Positions 28,003 through 37,273 of a DNA stretch of 64,000 nt are shown piece by piece. The DNA lies in assembly GCA_963751775.1 (NCBI GenBank), contig CAVVVW010000019.1:186001-250000 (forward strand), in the 5' to 3' direction. Position numbers and translations under genes: made by a program. Within the stretch, counting starts at the first letter, position 1. Each line of letters starts with the position of its first letter. A model generated the notes under the pieces. The model ran no database searches, was not told the origin of the DNA, and worked only from the letters and a program-made list of their open reading frames with translations. This DNA is from CADEEN01 sp963751775 (GTDB lineage Bacteria > Pseudomonadota > Gammaproteobacteria > Burkholderiales > Burkholderiaceae_C).

Positions 28003-29343
28003 TTACGAACCTTTGTCGTCGAAAGGGTTCCGCGAAGACTTCATTTCGATGCGCAGCGGCGTGCCGACCAGCTTGAAGTGGGCCCTGAAGCGCCCTTCGA
28101 GGAAGCGCTTGTAGCTGTCGGTCACGTGCTCGAGCGAGTTGCCGTGCACGACCACGATCGGCGGGTTCATGCCGCCCTGATGGGCATAGCGCAGCTTGGG
28201 CCGGAAGTGCCCGGCGCGCTTGGGGGCCTGGTGTTCCACCGCTTCGAGCAGCAGCCGGGTCAGGACCGGCGTCGGCATCTTCTTGTTCGCCGAGCCATGC
28301 GCGTCGGCGATCGCCTGCCACAGCGGGCCGAGTCCCTGCCGCTTGAGCGCCGAAATGTGCAGCCGCTCGGCGTATTTCAGGAACGCCAGCCGCGATTCGA
28401 TCGAGCGCTCGAGCATGTCGCGCTGGTAGCTGTCGACCGCGTCCCACTTGTTGATCGCGATCACCACCGCACGGCCGGCGTCGAGGATGTAACCGGCGAT
28501 GTGCGCGTCCTGGTCGCTCACGCCCTGGGTGGCATCGAGCAGCAACACAACCACGTTCGCGTCGGCGATCGCCTGCAGCGTCTTGACCACCGAGAACTTC
28601 TCGATGGCCTCGAAGACCTTGCCCTTTCGGCGCAGGCCCGCGGTATCGATCAATTCGAACTTCTGCCCTGCCCGCTCGAACGGCACATGGATCGCGTCGC
28701 GGGTCGTGCCCGGCTGGTCGAAGGCGATCAGGCGCTCCTCGCCGAGCCAGGTATTGATCAGGGTGCTCTTGCCCACATTGGGCCGTCCCGCCACGGCCAG
28801 GCGGATCGGCCGCTCGACACCGTCGCCGAAGCTGTCCTGCCCGTCGCCGAAGTCGAAGCCCTCCAGCACGGCATCGATCAGGCTGCGAATGCCCTGCCCG
28901 TGGGCGGCCGACACCGGGTGCGGCTCGCCGATGCCGAGTTCGTGGAACTCGGCCAGGTGCGGCGAGTCGCTCATGCCCTCGGCCTTGTTGACGGCCAGAA
29001 AGACTCGCTTGTTGGCACTGCGCAGGTAGCGTGCGATGTCGTGGTCCTGGCCCGACACGCCGGTGCGCACGTCGACGACGAAGATCACGGCATCGGCTTC
29101 GGCAACCGCCTGTTTGGTCTGCTTGGCCATCTCGGCCACCACGCCGCTGGGCTTGTCGGGCTCGAAGCCGCCGGTATCGACGACGATGAATTCATGCTCG
29201 CCGAAGCGCGCGTCGCCGTAATGGCGGTCGCGCGTCAGGCCGGCGAAGTCGGCGACGATGGCGTCGCGGCTCTTCGTCAGCCGGTTGAACAGCGTGCTCT
29301 TGCCGACGTTGGGTCGGCCGACGATGGCCACCACCGGCTTCAT
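28003..29343 (-). CDS. der: Ribosome biogenesis GTPase Der (EngA)
   Basis: Double-GTPase acting in late 50S assembly. Intact, 446 residues. Two G domains: first GRPNVGKSTLFNRLTKSRDA at about residue 9, with VDTGGFEP; second GRPNVGKSTLINTWLGEERL near 187, with IDTAGLRRKGKV and INKWDAVDS. The C-terminal KH-like domain ends GTPLRIEMKSSRNPFDDKGS, a family hallmark. bamB ends 104 bases upstream; in that gap no further gene is visible. Confidence 0.97.
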   Translation of the reverse strand: MKPVVAIVGRPNVGKSTLFNRLTKSRDAIVADFAGLTRDRHYGDARFGEHEFIVVDTGGFEPDKPSGVVAEMAKQTKQAVAEADAVIFVVDVRTGVSGQDHDIARYLRSANKRVFLAVNKAEGMSDSPHLAEFHELGIGEPHPVSAAHGQGIRSLIDAVLEGFDFGDGQDSFGDGVERPIRLAVAGRPNVGKSTLINTWLGEERLIAFDQPGTTRDAIHVPFERAGQKFELIDTAGLRRKGKVFEAIEKFSVVKTLQAIADANVVVLLLDATQGVSDQDAHIAGYILDAGRAVVIAINKWDAVDSYQRDMLERSIESRLAFLKYAERLHISALKRQGLGPLWQAIADAHGSANKKMPTPVLTRLLLEAVEHQAPKRAGHFRPKLRYAHQGGMNPPIVVVHGNSLEHVTDSYKRFLEGRFRAHFKLVGTPLRIEMKSSRNPFDDKGS

Positions 29344-29447
29344 CGTGCCCTACCGATGCGGTTTTCGACCGCGCGGCCGCCGGTGCCCGGCCGACCCGGA
29401 GCCGGCGCTCCGACCGCCGGTGCTTGCGCAGCAACCGGGGGTGGTCA

Positions 29448-30560
29448 TTACTCGGGTCGGAAGGCAAACAGGCCGCCGCTGCGCGTGACGACCAGAATCG
29501 TATTGCCCGTGCGCAGCGGCACGCCGACCACCGGCGAGCCGTCCGTGGGCAGGCGCAGCAGCGTCTTGCCGTCGGTTCGGTCGAGGAAGTGCACCTGGCC
29601 TTCGCTGTCGCCGAAGATCACCGTGCGCCCGACCACCAGCGGGCCCGACAGGCCGCGGTAGCGCAGGCTCTCGGTGGTCCAGGCCAGATCGCCGTTATTG
29701 GTGCGCCACGCGGTGATGCGGTCGCTGGCATCGGCGCCGACCAGCAGATCGGCGTCGCCGCCAACCGCCTGCACGCCGCCGACGTTCTTGCTCCACAGCA
29801 GCGTGGCCAGCTGCGCGTTGGCGCAGCCCACCGCCGACTGGAAGGAACGCGCGCAGACCACGTCGCCGACGCGCAGCGCCGGACCCGTCAGATCCGACAG
29901 GCGCTCGACCTCGTTGGTGCCGCGCGGGTTGCCCAGCGCCACTTCCCAGCGCACGCTGCCGCGCAGCGGGTCGATGCCCGTCAGGCGATGGCTCTGGCCG
30001 ATCAGCAGCGTGTCCTTGAACGCCGCCACCACACCAGGCTGCGACAGCGTCAGTGCTTCGCCGGGACGCTGCAGCGTCCACAGCAGGCGCCCATCGATGA
30101 CATCGAACGCGTTGACGGCGCGGTCCACGCCCATGACGAAGACCCGCTCGCCCGCCACCAGCGGCGGCGTCGACACGCGCGACGCCAGGCGGGCGCGCCA
30201 CTTGACGGCGCCGCGTTCGAGCACGACGACCTCGTTGTCACGCGTGACCACGGCCGCGAAGCGGCCGTCGCTGCCGACGCCGGCGCTCAGCCGCGCGCCT
30301 GCACTGCCGCGCCAGATTTCGCGGCCGTTGTCGGCCTGCAGCGCGAGCACGGTGCCGTCGGCGCCCGCGACCGTGAATTCGCCGTCACGCGCCACCCCGA
30401 CCAGGCTGGGCACCGCGCCGTCGATCTTCGCGCTCCACACCTGCCGGCCCGCAATCTGCGGCGTGATGGTTTCGAGCGGCGTCGGCTTGGGCTTGTCGCT
30501 GGAGCATGCCGCCAACAGCGCCAGCATGGCCACGGCCAGCCGATGCGCCAGTGGCCTCAC
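29448..30560 (-). CDS. bamB: Outer membrane assembly lipoprotein BamB
   Basis: Beta-propeller lipoprotein of the Bam complex that binds BamA POTRA domains. Intact, 370 residues. Starts with GTG at 30560 (VRPLAHRLAVAMLALLAACS) in a GTGA overlap with the preceding stop; the lipobox LLAAC puts the lipidated Cys near residue 19. PQQ-like propeller repeats follow, for example GTVLALQADNGREIWRGSAG, NAFDVIDGRLLWTLQRPGEA and HFLDRTDGKTLLRLPTDGSP. Gene neighbours yfgM and der are the same as in most proteobacteria. Confidence 0.95.
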   Translation of the reverse strand: MRPLAHRLAVAMLALLAACSSDKPKPTPLETITPQIAGRQVWSAKIDGAVPSLVGVARDGEFTVAGADGTVLALQADNGREIWRGSAGARLSAGVGSDGRFAAVVTRDNEVVVLERGAVKWRARLASRVSTPPLVAGERVFVMGVDRAVNAFDVIDGRLLWTLQRPGEALTLSQPGVVAAFKDTLLIGQSHRLTGIDPLRGSVRWEVALGNPRGTNEVERLSDLTGPALRVGDVVCARSFQSAVGCANAQLATLLWSKNVGGVQAVGGDADLLVGADASDRITAWRTNNGDLAWTTESLRYRGLSGPLVVGRTVIFGDSEGQVHFLDRTDGKTLLRLPTDGSPVVGVPLRTGNTILVVTRSGGLFAFRPE

Positions 30561-31252
30561 TGCGCGCTTCCACTTGCGGCGGCACTGGCCGCGGCCGCGG
30601 CCGGGGCGGCGCCGAGCGCCGTCAGCTTGGCATCGATCAGCCTGCGGTACTCGAGCTTCTCGTCCATCGCCTTGTAGGCGGCCTCGAACGCCTTGCGCGC
30701 GTCGTCCTTCTTGCCCTGGGCCAGCAGCACGTCGCCGCGGCGGTCGCTCAACAGCGCCTCGAATTCCTTCGCGCCCTTGCCTTGCGCAGCCGCATCGAGC
30801 TGGGCCAGCGCCGCGTCGTACTGCTTCTTGTCCATCAACAGGCCGGCAGCGCGCAGGTGCGCCACGCAGCGCAGCTCGTCGTCGCCGCCGTTGTCGCTGA
30901 CCCAGCCGAGCGTGGCCAGCGCGGCGTCGGTCTGGCCCTTGTCGGCCTGCACCTTGGCTGCAAGCAGGGCGGCGTGCTCGGTGTACGTGGTGCGCGGGAA
31001 GCGCTCCTTCAGGTCGGCGAACACGCGCGCACTGCGCTCGGCGTCGCCAGCCTGTGCCGCGCGCTCGAGCTCGTCGAACATCGCGCTGGCCTTGCTCGCC
31101 TGGTCGCGCTGCCAGAGATTCCAGCCGTTCCAGGCCGCAAAGCCAGCCAGCACGATGGTCACGCTCCAGGTGATCAGATTGCCGTACTGCTTCCAGAAGG
31201 CCTTGAGCTGATCGAGTTGTTCCTGTTCTTGCAGGTCTAGTTGGGTCGCCAT
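30557..31252 (-). CDS. yfgM: YfgM-type periplasmic TPR-like protein
   Basis: Ancillary SecYEG-associated protein thought to work with the chaperone PpiD. Intact, 231 residues. MATQLDLQEQEQLDQLKAFW at the N-terminus, one transmembrane helix (ITWSVTIVLAGFAAWNGWNL), then a tetratricopeptide-like periplasmic domain (LKERFPRTTYTEHAALLAAK, LSDRRGDVLLAQGKKDDARK) and an Ala-rich tail. Begins 29 bases after hisS. Confidence 0.92.
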   Translation of the reverse strand: MATQLDLQEQEQLDQLKAFWKQYGNLITWSVTIVLAGFAAWNGWNLWQRDQASKASAMFDELERAAQAGDAERSARVFADLKERFPRTTYTEHAALLAAKVQADKGQTDAALATLGWVSDNGGDDELRCVAHLRAAGLLMDKKQYDAALAQLDAAAQGKGAKEFEALLSDRRGDVLLAQGKKDDARKAFEAAYKAMDEKLEYRRLIDAKLTALGAAPAAAAASAAASGSAQ

Positions 31253-31281
31253 TGGGAGTCACTCTTCGAACGAAGGCGCGA

Positions 31282-32569
31282 TTATGCGTTGCGCAATTCG
31301 TGCGCCCAGGAAGCGGCTTCGCTGAGCGCTCGCGTGAATTGCACTGCGCCTGCGCCGGCGCGCAGCGGCTTGATCGCCACTTGCCCACGCGCCAGCTCGT
31401 CGGCGCCGAAGATCAGCGCGAAGGCGGCGCCGCTGGCGTCGGCGCGCTTGAATTGCGATTTCATGCCGCCGCCGCCGGCATGCATCAGGACGGCAACGCC
31501 CGCGCTGCGCAAGGCATCGAGCACCGGCATGACCTGCCCCAGCGATTGGGGGTCGACCACCAGTGCGTAGGCATGGGGCGCGGATGACGGCGCCTGGATG
31601 CCCGCGCCGTCGAGCATCAACATCAGGCGCTCCAGCCCCAGGCCGAACCCGATACCCGGCGCCGGCTTGCCGCCGAGCGTTTCGATCAGTTGATCGTAGC
31701 GGCCGCCGCCGCACACGGTGCTCTGTGCGCCGAGCAGACCACTCTTCCACTCGAAGACCGTGAGGTTGTAGTAGTCCATGCCGCGCACCAGGCGCGGGTT
31801 GATGCTGTAGGCCAGGCCGGCCGCGTCGAGCACGGTGCGCACGGCTTGGAAGTGCGCGCAGCGACTCGGCGCCGAGAAAACCCATCAGCGTCGGCGCACT
31901 GTCGACCACGCTGGCCATCGCCGGATTCTTGGTATCGAGGATACGCAGCGGATTGCTGTGCAGGCGTCGCTTGGCCTCGGCGTCGAGCCGGTCGGCATGG
32001 GCTTCGAAGTGCGCGATCAGGGCGGCACGATGTGCCTGGCGCTCGTGGGTCTGACCCAGGCTGTTGAGCTCGAGCTCGATGTGCCGGCCCTCGACCAGCC
32101 CGAGCTCGCGCCAGAACGCACGCAACATCAGGATCAGTTCGGCGTCCACGTCCGGCCCGGCGTGCCCGAGCGCCTCGACGTCGAGCTGGTGGAACTGGCG
32201 CGAGCGCCCCTTCTGCGGCCGCTCGTGGCGGAACATCGGGCCCAGCTGCCAGATGCGCAATGGGCCGTTGTAGAGCGCGTTGTGTTCGTTGATGGCGCGC
32301 ACGATGCCGGCGGTGGCCTCGGGCCGCAATGTCAGGCGATCGCCGTTCATCGCGTCTTCCCAGGAGAACATCTCCTTTTCGACGATGTCGGTGACCTCGC
32401 CCAGGCCGCGCACGAACAGCGCCGTCGGTTCGACGATCGGCGTGCGCAGGTTGCGATAGCCCCAGCGCGTGAGCAGGTCGCGGGCCTTGCCCTCGACCCA
32501 TTCCCAGCGTGCCGCCTCGTCGGGCAGCATGTCGTTCATGCCTTTGACGGCAGCGATGCGTTCAGCCAT
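31282..32569 (-). CDS. hisS: Histidyl-tRNA synthetase (one frameshift)
   Basis: Charges tRNA-His. Class II motifs: TPIVEPTALFVRGLGEVTDI region; motif 2 FRHERPQKGRSRQFHQLDVE; the HisRS-specific GGGRYDQLIETLGG; and motif 3 PGIGFGLGLERLML. A C-terminal anticodon-binding domain (ALVVDPQSLGQVMPVLDALR onward) distinguishes it from hisZ in the same window. One-base shift near 31862. Repaired about 429 residues. ATG 32569, 32 bases after ispG. Confidence 0.96.
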
Positions 32570-32601
32570 TTGACAGTGGAGTCCGGCGTTGCCGGTTTGA
32601 A

Positions 32602-33881
32602 TCAATGCGAGACGGCGCCCGCGCCGAAGCGCTTCTCGATGTAGTCCTCGACGAGGCGCTGGAATTCTCCGACGATGCCCTCGCCGCGCAGCGTCAGGGC
32701 CTTTTCGCCATCGATGAACACGGGCGCAGCGGGGGCTTCGCCGGTGCCCGGCAGGCTGATGCCGATGTCGGCGTGCTTGCTCTCGCCGGGCCCGTTGACG
32801 ATGCAGCCCATCACCGCGACCTTGAGGTTCTCGACGCCGGGATAGGTCAGTTTCCAGACCGGCATCTGCGCGCGCAGAAAGTCGTCGATCTGTTTGGCCA
32901 ATTCCTGGAACGTGGTGCTCGTCGTGCGGCCGCATCCAGGGCACGCGGTAACGCTGGGATTGAAGCTGCGCAGGCCCAGCGACTGCAGGATCTCCATCGC
33001 CACCACCACTTCCTGCGTGCGCGCCTCGCCGGGCTGTGGCGTCAGGCTGACGCGGATGGTGTCGCCGATACCCTCCTGCAGCAGTACGGCCAGCGCAGCG
33101 GTCGACGCCACCGTGCCCTTGGTCGCCATGCCGGCTTCGGTCAGGCCCAGGTGCAGCGCGTAGTCGCAGCGCGTGGCCAGGGCACGATAGACCGAGATCA
33201 GGTCCTGCACGCCGCTGACCTTGCAGCTGATGATGATGTCGTCGGGGTTCAAGCCGACTTCACGGGCATAGGCGGCCGACTGCAGCGCCGACGAAATCAG
33301 CGCCTGATACATCACCTGCTTGGCGTCCCACGGCGCGGCACGCCGGGCGTTGTCGTCCATCATCGAGGCCAGCAATTCCTGGTCGAGGCTGCCCCAGTTG
33401 ACGCCGATGCGCACGACCTTGCCCCAGCGCGCGGCGGCTTCGATCATCATGCCGAACTGGCGGTCGCGCTTGTCGCCCTTGCCGACGTTGCCGGGGTTGA
33501 TCCGGTACTTGGACAAGGCTTGCGCCATCGCGGGAAACTCGGTCAGCAGGCGATGCCCGTTGTAGTGAAAGTCGCCCACCAGCGGCACGTCGATGCCCAT
33601 GCGGTCGAGTTGCTCGCGGATGGCCGGCACGGCCGCAGCGGCCTCGGGCGTGTTGACGGTGATGCGCACCAACTCGGAGCCCGCAAGCGCCAGCGCCTTG
33701 ACCTGGATGGCGGTGCCGATCGCGTCGACGGTGTCGGTGTTGGTCATCGACTGCACGCGCACCGGCGCGTCCCCGCCAACGGTCACGACTTGGAGCCCCA
33801 GCACACGCGCGCCTGGCGCGTGTGGCGGCGCACCGGCCCGACCGCTGCGATGGCGTCCTGCAAATCGTTGATGGCGTTCAT
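32602..33881 (-). CDS. ispG: 4-hydroxy-3-methylbut-2-enyl diphosphate synthase (one frameshift near the start)
   Basis: Iron-sulfur enzyme making HMBPP in the MEP pathway. Main frame: VVTVGGDAPVRVQSMTNTDT, then PLVGDFHYNGHRLL, RINPGNVGKGDKRD, and the [4Fe-4S] cysteines in SVTACPGCGRTTSTTFQEL and VAVMGCIVNGPGESKHADIG. The first 26 codons (ATG 33881, MNAINDLQDAIAAVGPVRRH) are in another frame and join near 33808. About 426 residues, the length of the betaproteobacterial form with an internal insert. One base after the rodZ stop, so tightly coupled. Confidence 0.95.
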
Positions 33882-33882
33882 C

Positions 33883-34802
33883 TCATGGCAATTGCAGATG
33901 GGCCACGTTGTCGCGCGTGTTGGCCGCCAGATCCACCGGCTGGCCACGGAAATGCAGCAAGGTCGCGGCCGCGTTGCCGATGGTCAGGCGCAGTGGCAAC
34001 GAGCCATCGAGGCCGACACTCTCGCCCGGCTGCACGATGCGCGAAAGCAGGGTCTGGCCGCGCGAGTCGAGCACCTCGACCCACGACTCGGCGTTGGTGC
34101 GCAGCGCCAGCGTGCCCGGTGTCGTACCAGCGCTGGTGTTGGATCCGGCCGCGGGCGTCGTGGGCGCCGGCGGCACGGGTTCGCTCGGTGCAGGCGCTTG
34201 CGGCGCGGCCGCGGCGGCTGCCGTGCCTTGCGCCGGAGTGCCCACCGGCGCGGCCGCGCCGTTGCTGCGGTCGTCGCGGGCGCGCGCGTCACCGATGGCG
34301 CCGCCGTGATTGCCGGCAATTGCAGCATCGCAGCGCCAGCGTGCCACGGCATCCAGCGCTCGGGCAGCAAGGCCAGTGCCAGCGCGCCCGCGAGCACCAC
34401 CAACGTGGCCCAGAACGCCGGCTTGCGCAACAGCGTGAACTCACCTGGATCGCGATTGCCCGGCGCTTCTTGGAACGGCGCGTTGATACCGGCGCCCACT
34501 TGCGCCAAGTTGGGCCTGTCGCCGGCCGGCGGCAACTTCGCGAGCACGGGCTCGGCATCGATCTTGAGTGCGCGGCAGACGGTTTGCGCCAGCGCACGGG
34601 TGAAGGTCAGGTCGGGCAGCTCGCCGTGACGGTCGGCCTCGAGTGCCTCGAGCTTGCGCGGCGCGACCTTGATGGCGGCCGCCAGTGCGGCAATGTGCAA
34701 GCCGCGCTTTTCTCGCGCCGCGCGCAGCATGGCACCGGCGCTGACGCCGGCACCGGAGTCGGCCGCGCCGCTCGGCGTGGCGTTGTCGGCGTCCTCAGTC
34801 AT
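33883..34802 (-). CDS. rodZ: Cytoskeletal RodZ-like HTH membrane protein (one frameshift)
   Basis: Links MreB to the membrane in cell-shape control. N-terminal helix-turn-helix (AMLRAAREKRGLHIAALAAA, then LPDLTFTRALAQTVCRALKI), a basic stretch, one transmembrane helix (FWATLVVLAGALALALLPER), a Pro/Ala-rich periplasmic linker and a C-terminal DUF4115 domain (SWVEVLDSRGQTLLSRIVQP, then ESVGLDGSLPLRLTIGNAAA). The linker contains one frameshift, somewhere between 34255 and 34330; its low complexity hides the exact site. About 306 residues. ATG 34802 lies inside the pilF end, overlapping by 8 bases. The pilF-rodZ-ispG-hisS order is conserved. Confidence 0.88.
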
Positions 34803-35622
34803 CGAATCGCCCCTGGTTGTAGGCCAGTGTCTCCGTTGCCTGCGGGAAGCGGTTGCGCAGCTGGCGGCCGAAGTCTTCGACGCCGCCGCGGTTGCCGATG
34901 CGGTGCTCGATCTTCAGCGCCAGCCACAACGATTGCGGGCTGGACAACTCTTCGCGCTGGTTGACCCGGCGGATGTAGAACCGCGCACGCTCGTACTCGC
35001 CGCGCCGGTACAGCACCTCCGACAGGTTCATCGCCGTGGTCGGGTTGGTCGGGTCGAGCTCGTAGGCCCGCGCGAGCTTGCGCTCAGCCTCGTCGAGCTT
35101 GCCCGCCTTTGCGTTGCACACGCCCTGCGCCAACAGGCTGCGCTGGGACTCGCGGTACTGCGGCATTGCCAGCGCCTGATCGAACAGGCGATCGGCCTCG
35201 TCGAACTTGTTGCGCTGGCACAGGAACCAGGCGCGGTTGTGCATCGCATCGGCGTCGCGCGGGTTGATGCGCAGCGCACGGTCGAAGCTTTCGTTGGCCA
35301 GCGCCTCCTCGCCCATGCTGGCGTAGATCAGGCCGCGCAGGCTGTAGGCCGCGCCGAGGTCGGGCTTGGCCTGCAGCGCCAGCTTGATCTCGTCGAGCGC
35401 GGTCTCGTACTGGCCGCGGCCGTAATGCAGCGCCGCCAGCTCCATGCGCACGGCGGCGCGGCGGTCCGCGTCGGTCTGGTCCGAGGCCGTGCGCATTTCA
35501 CTGCTCGACGGGTTGGCCACCGTTGTCGCCGCTGCCGACGGTCCCGACGTTGTCGACGTCACCACGCACGCGGCCAACAGCACGGGAACCGCCGAGACCA
35601 GAACAAGCTTGGGCAGGCGCAT
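34795..35622 (-). CDS. pilF: Type IV pilus biogenesis/stability lipoprotein PilF (PilW)
   Basis: Outer-membrane lipoprotein that helps assemble the PilQ secretin. Intact, 275 residues from ATG 35622. Signal peptide with lipobox (LVLVSAVPVLLAAC, Cys near 19), then TPR repeats: ALHYGRGQYETALDEIKLAL, AYSLRGLIYASMGEEALANE, MHNRAWFLCQRNKFDEADRL and AMNLSEVLYRRGEYERARFY. No other pil gene is in the window, as is usual for this locus. Starts 5 bases after rlmN ends. Confidence 0.93.
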   Translation of the reverse strand: MRLPKLVLVSAVPVLLAACVVTSTTSGPSAAATTVANPSSSEMRTASDQTDADRRAAVRMELAALHYGRGQYETALDEIKLALQAKPDLGAAYSLRGLIYASMGEEALANESFDRALRINPRDADAMHNRAWFLCQRNKFDEADRLFDQALAMPQYRESQRSLLAQGVCNAKAGKLDEAERKLARAYELDPTNPTTAMNLSEVLYRRGEYERARFYIRRVNQREELSSPQSLWLALKIEHRIGNRGGVEDFGRQLRNRFPQATETLAYNQGRFDD

Positions 35623-35627
35623 CGGGG

Positions 35628-36764
35628 TCAGGCGCGGGAAGCCGGTTGGTGAAGTGTTATCGGATCGCGCCGCAGACGCAACACGGCACCCGTGCGGTCC
35701 TGCACTTCGCCGGCCAACTGCCCACAAGCGGCGTCGATGTCGTCGCCGCGCGTCTTGCGCACCGTGGTCACGATGCCGGACCCCTGCAATCGCGCGGCGA
35801 ACGCCTCCACGCGCGCGTTCGACGAGCGCACCAGGCCCGAGGCCGGAAACGGATTGAAGGGGATCAGGTTGAACTTGCATGCCACGCCCGCGTCGCGCAC
35901 GCGCTGCACCAGGGCGTCGGCCTGCGGCAGGCTGTCGTTGACGCCATCGAGCATGCAGTACTCGAAGGTGATGAAGTCGCGCGGCGCGGCGTCGAGATAA
36001 CGCTTGCACGCCGACAGCAACTCGGCCAGCGGGTACTTCCGGTTCAGCGGCACCAACTGGTCGCGCAATGCATCGTCGGGCGCATGCAGCGAGACCGCCA
36101 GCGCCACCGGGCAGTCGCTGCGCAGGCGGTCGATCATCGGCACCACGCCCGACGTGCTGACCGTGACGCGTCGGCGCGACAGCCCGTACCCATGGTCGTC
36201 GAGCATCACGCGCAATGCCGGCAGCAACGCGGTGTAGTTCTGCAGCGGCTCGCCCATGCCCATCATCACCACGTTGGTGATGACACGCCCTGCGGCAGGC
36301 TCGGCGCCGGCCGGGTGCAGGCGCCGGCGCAATTGATGCTCGGCGTGCCAGAGCTGGGCCACGATCTCGCCGCTGGCGAGGTTGCGCGAAAAGCCCTGCC
36401 GGCCGGTGGAGCAAAAGCGACAGCCGACGGCGCAACCGGCCTGCGAGGAAATGCACAACGTGCCGCGATCGTCCTCGGGGATGAACACCGTCTCGACCGC
36501 GTCGCCGTTGCCGACATCGAACAGCCACTTCACGGTGCCGTCGGCCGAGACATGCTCCGACAGCAGCGGCAGCGGACGGATCTCGGCCACCCCGTCCAAC
36601 TTGCTGCGCAGCGACTTGGCCAGATCGGTCATCTGCGCAAACTCACCCGCGCCGCGCTGGTGGATCCAACGAAACAACTGGCTGGCGCGAAAGCGCTTCT
36701 CGCCCAGGCTGTCGCAATAAGCCGCGAGTCCTTCGAGATCGAAATCGAGAAGGTTCACGGTCAC
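35628..36764 (-). CDS. rlmN: Dual-specificity RNA methyltransferase RlmN
   Basis: Radical-SAM enzyme that methylates C2 of A2503 in 23S rRNA and A37 of some tRNAs. Intact, 378 residues. The radical SAM cluster motif is CAVGCRFC in SSQAGCAVGCRFCSTGRQGF (CxxxCxxC); VVMMGMGEPLQNYTALLPAL and VTVSTSGVVPMIDRL are family blocks; the methyl-carrying Cys is probably the one in TVRKTRGDDIDAACGQLAGE. It starts 7 bases after ndk, a classic pair. Confidence 0.97.
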   Translation of the reverse strand: MTVNLLDFDLEGLAAYCDSLGEKRFRASQLFRWIHQRGAGEFAQMTDLAKSLRSKLDGVAEIRPLPLLSEHVSADGTVKWLFDVGNGDAVETVFIPEDDRGTLCISSQAGCAVGCRFCSTGRQGFSRNLASGEIVAQLWHAEHQLRRRLHPAGAEPAAGRVITNVVMMGMGEPLQNYTALLPALRVMLDDHGYGLSRRRVTVSTSGVVPMIDRLRSDCPVALAVSLHAPDDALRDQLVPLNRKYPLAELLSACKRYLDAAPRDFITFEYCMLDGVNDSLPQADALVQRVRDAGVACKFNLIPFNPFPASGLVRSSNARVEAFAARLQGSGIVTTVRKTRGDDIDAACGQLAGEVQDRTGAVLRLRRDPITLHQPASRA

Positions 36765-36771
36765 GGTGGGC

Positions 36772-37197
36772 TCAGCGCGGGTAGATGTTCATGCCGGCGA
36801 AGAAGAACGCCACTTCGACCGCGGCCGTCGCCGGCGCGTCGGAGCCGTGCACTGCATTGGCGTCGATGCTGGCCGCGAAATCGGCGCGAATGGTGCCCTT
36901 GTCGGCCTTCTTCGGATCGGTGGCGCCCATCAGGTCGCGGTTCTTGGCGATCGCGTTCTCGCCTTCGAGAACCTGGATCATCACCGGTCCGGAGATCATG
37001 AAGCTGACGAGGTCGTTGAAGAACGGGCGCGCCTTGTGCACGGCGTAAAAGGCCTCGGCCTCGCCGCGCGACAGGTGCGCCATGCGCGCCGCGATCACCT
37101 TCAGTCCGGCGGCCTCGAAGCGGGCATAGATCTGCCCGATGACATTCTTGGCCACCGCGTCGGGCTTGATGATGGACAGCGTGCGTTCGATCGCCAT
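36772..37197 (-). CDS. ndk: Nucleoside diphosphate kinase
   Basis: Exchanges phosphate between nucleoside di- and triphosphates through a phospho-His. Intact, 141 residues. MAIERTLSIIKPDAVAKNVI at the N-terminus and NAVHGSDAPATAAVEVAFFF containing the catalytic His near residue 117. An AGGAGAG ribosome binding site lies 8 bases before ATG 37197. First gene of the run that ends with bamB. Confidence 0.98.
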   Translation of the reverse strand: MAIERTLSIIKPDAVAKNVIGQIYARFEAAGLKVIAARMAHLSRGEAEAFYAVHKARPFFNDLVSFMISGPVMIQVLEGENAIAKNRDLMGATDPKKADKGTIRADFAASIDANAVHGSDAPATAAVEVAFFFAGMNIYPR

Positions 37198-37242
37198 GGT
37201 GAACAACTCTCCTGCTAGAACAAGGGCTTGGCAAAGTTTTGG

Positions 37243-37248
37243 ATTGTA
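37243..37248 (-). promoter_or_regulatory. Putative -10 of the ndk operon promoter
   Basis: TACAAT on the minus strand, 45 bases before the ndk start and just past the end of rluB. No convincing -35 at 16-18 bases; the nearest hexamer is GCGAAC. Reported because it is the only consensus-like -10 in this gap. Confidence 0.4.
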
Positions 37249-37273
37249 GCCCGCAGGCCGTTCGCGACGCCGG

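Noticed and set aside
34795..36528. Single long protein joining an rlmN-overlapping stretch and PilF
   Set aside because: rlmN is intact in another frame and PilF has its own ATG, signal peptide and lipobox at 35622.
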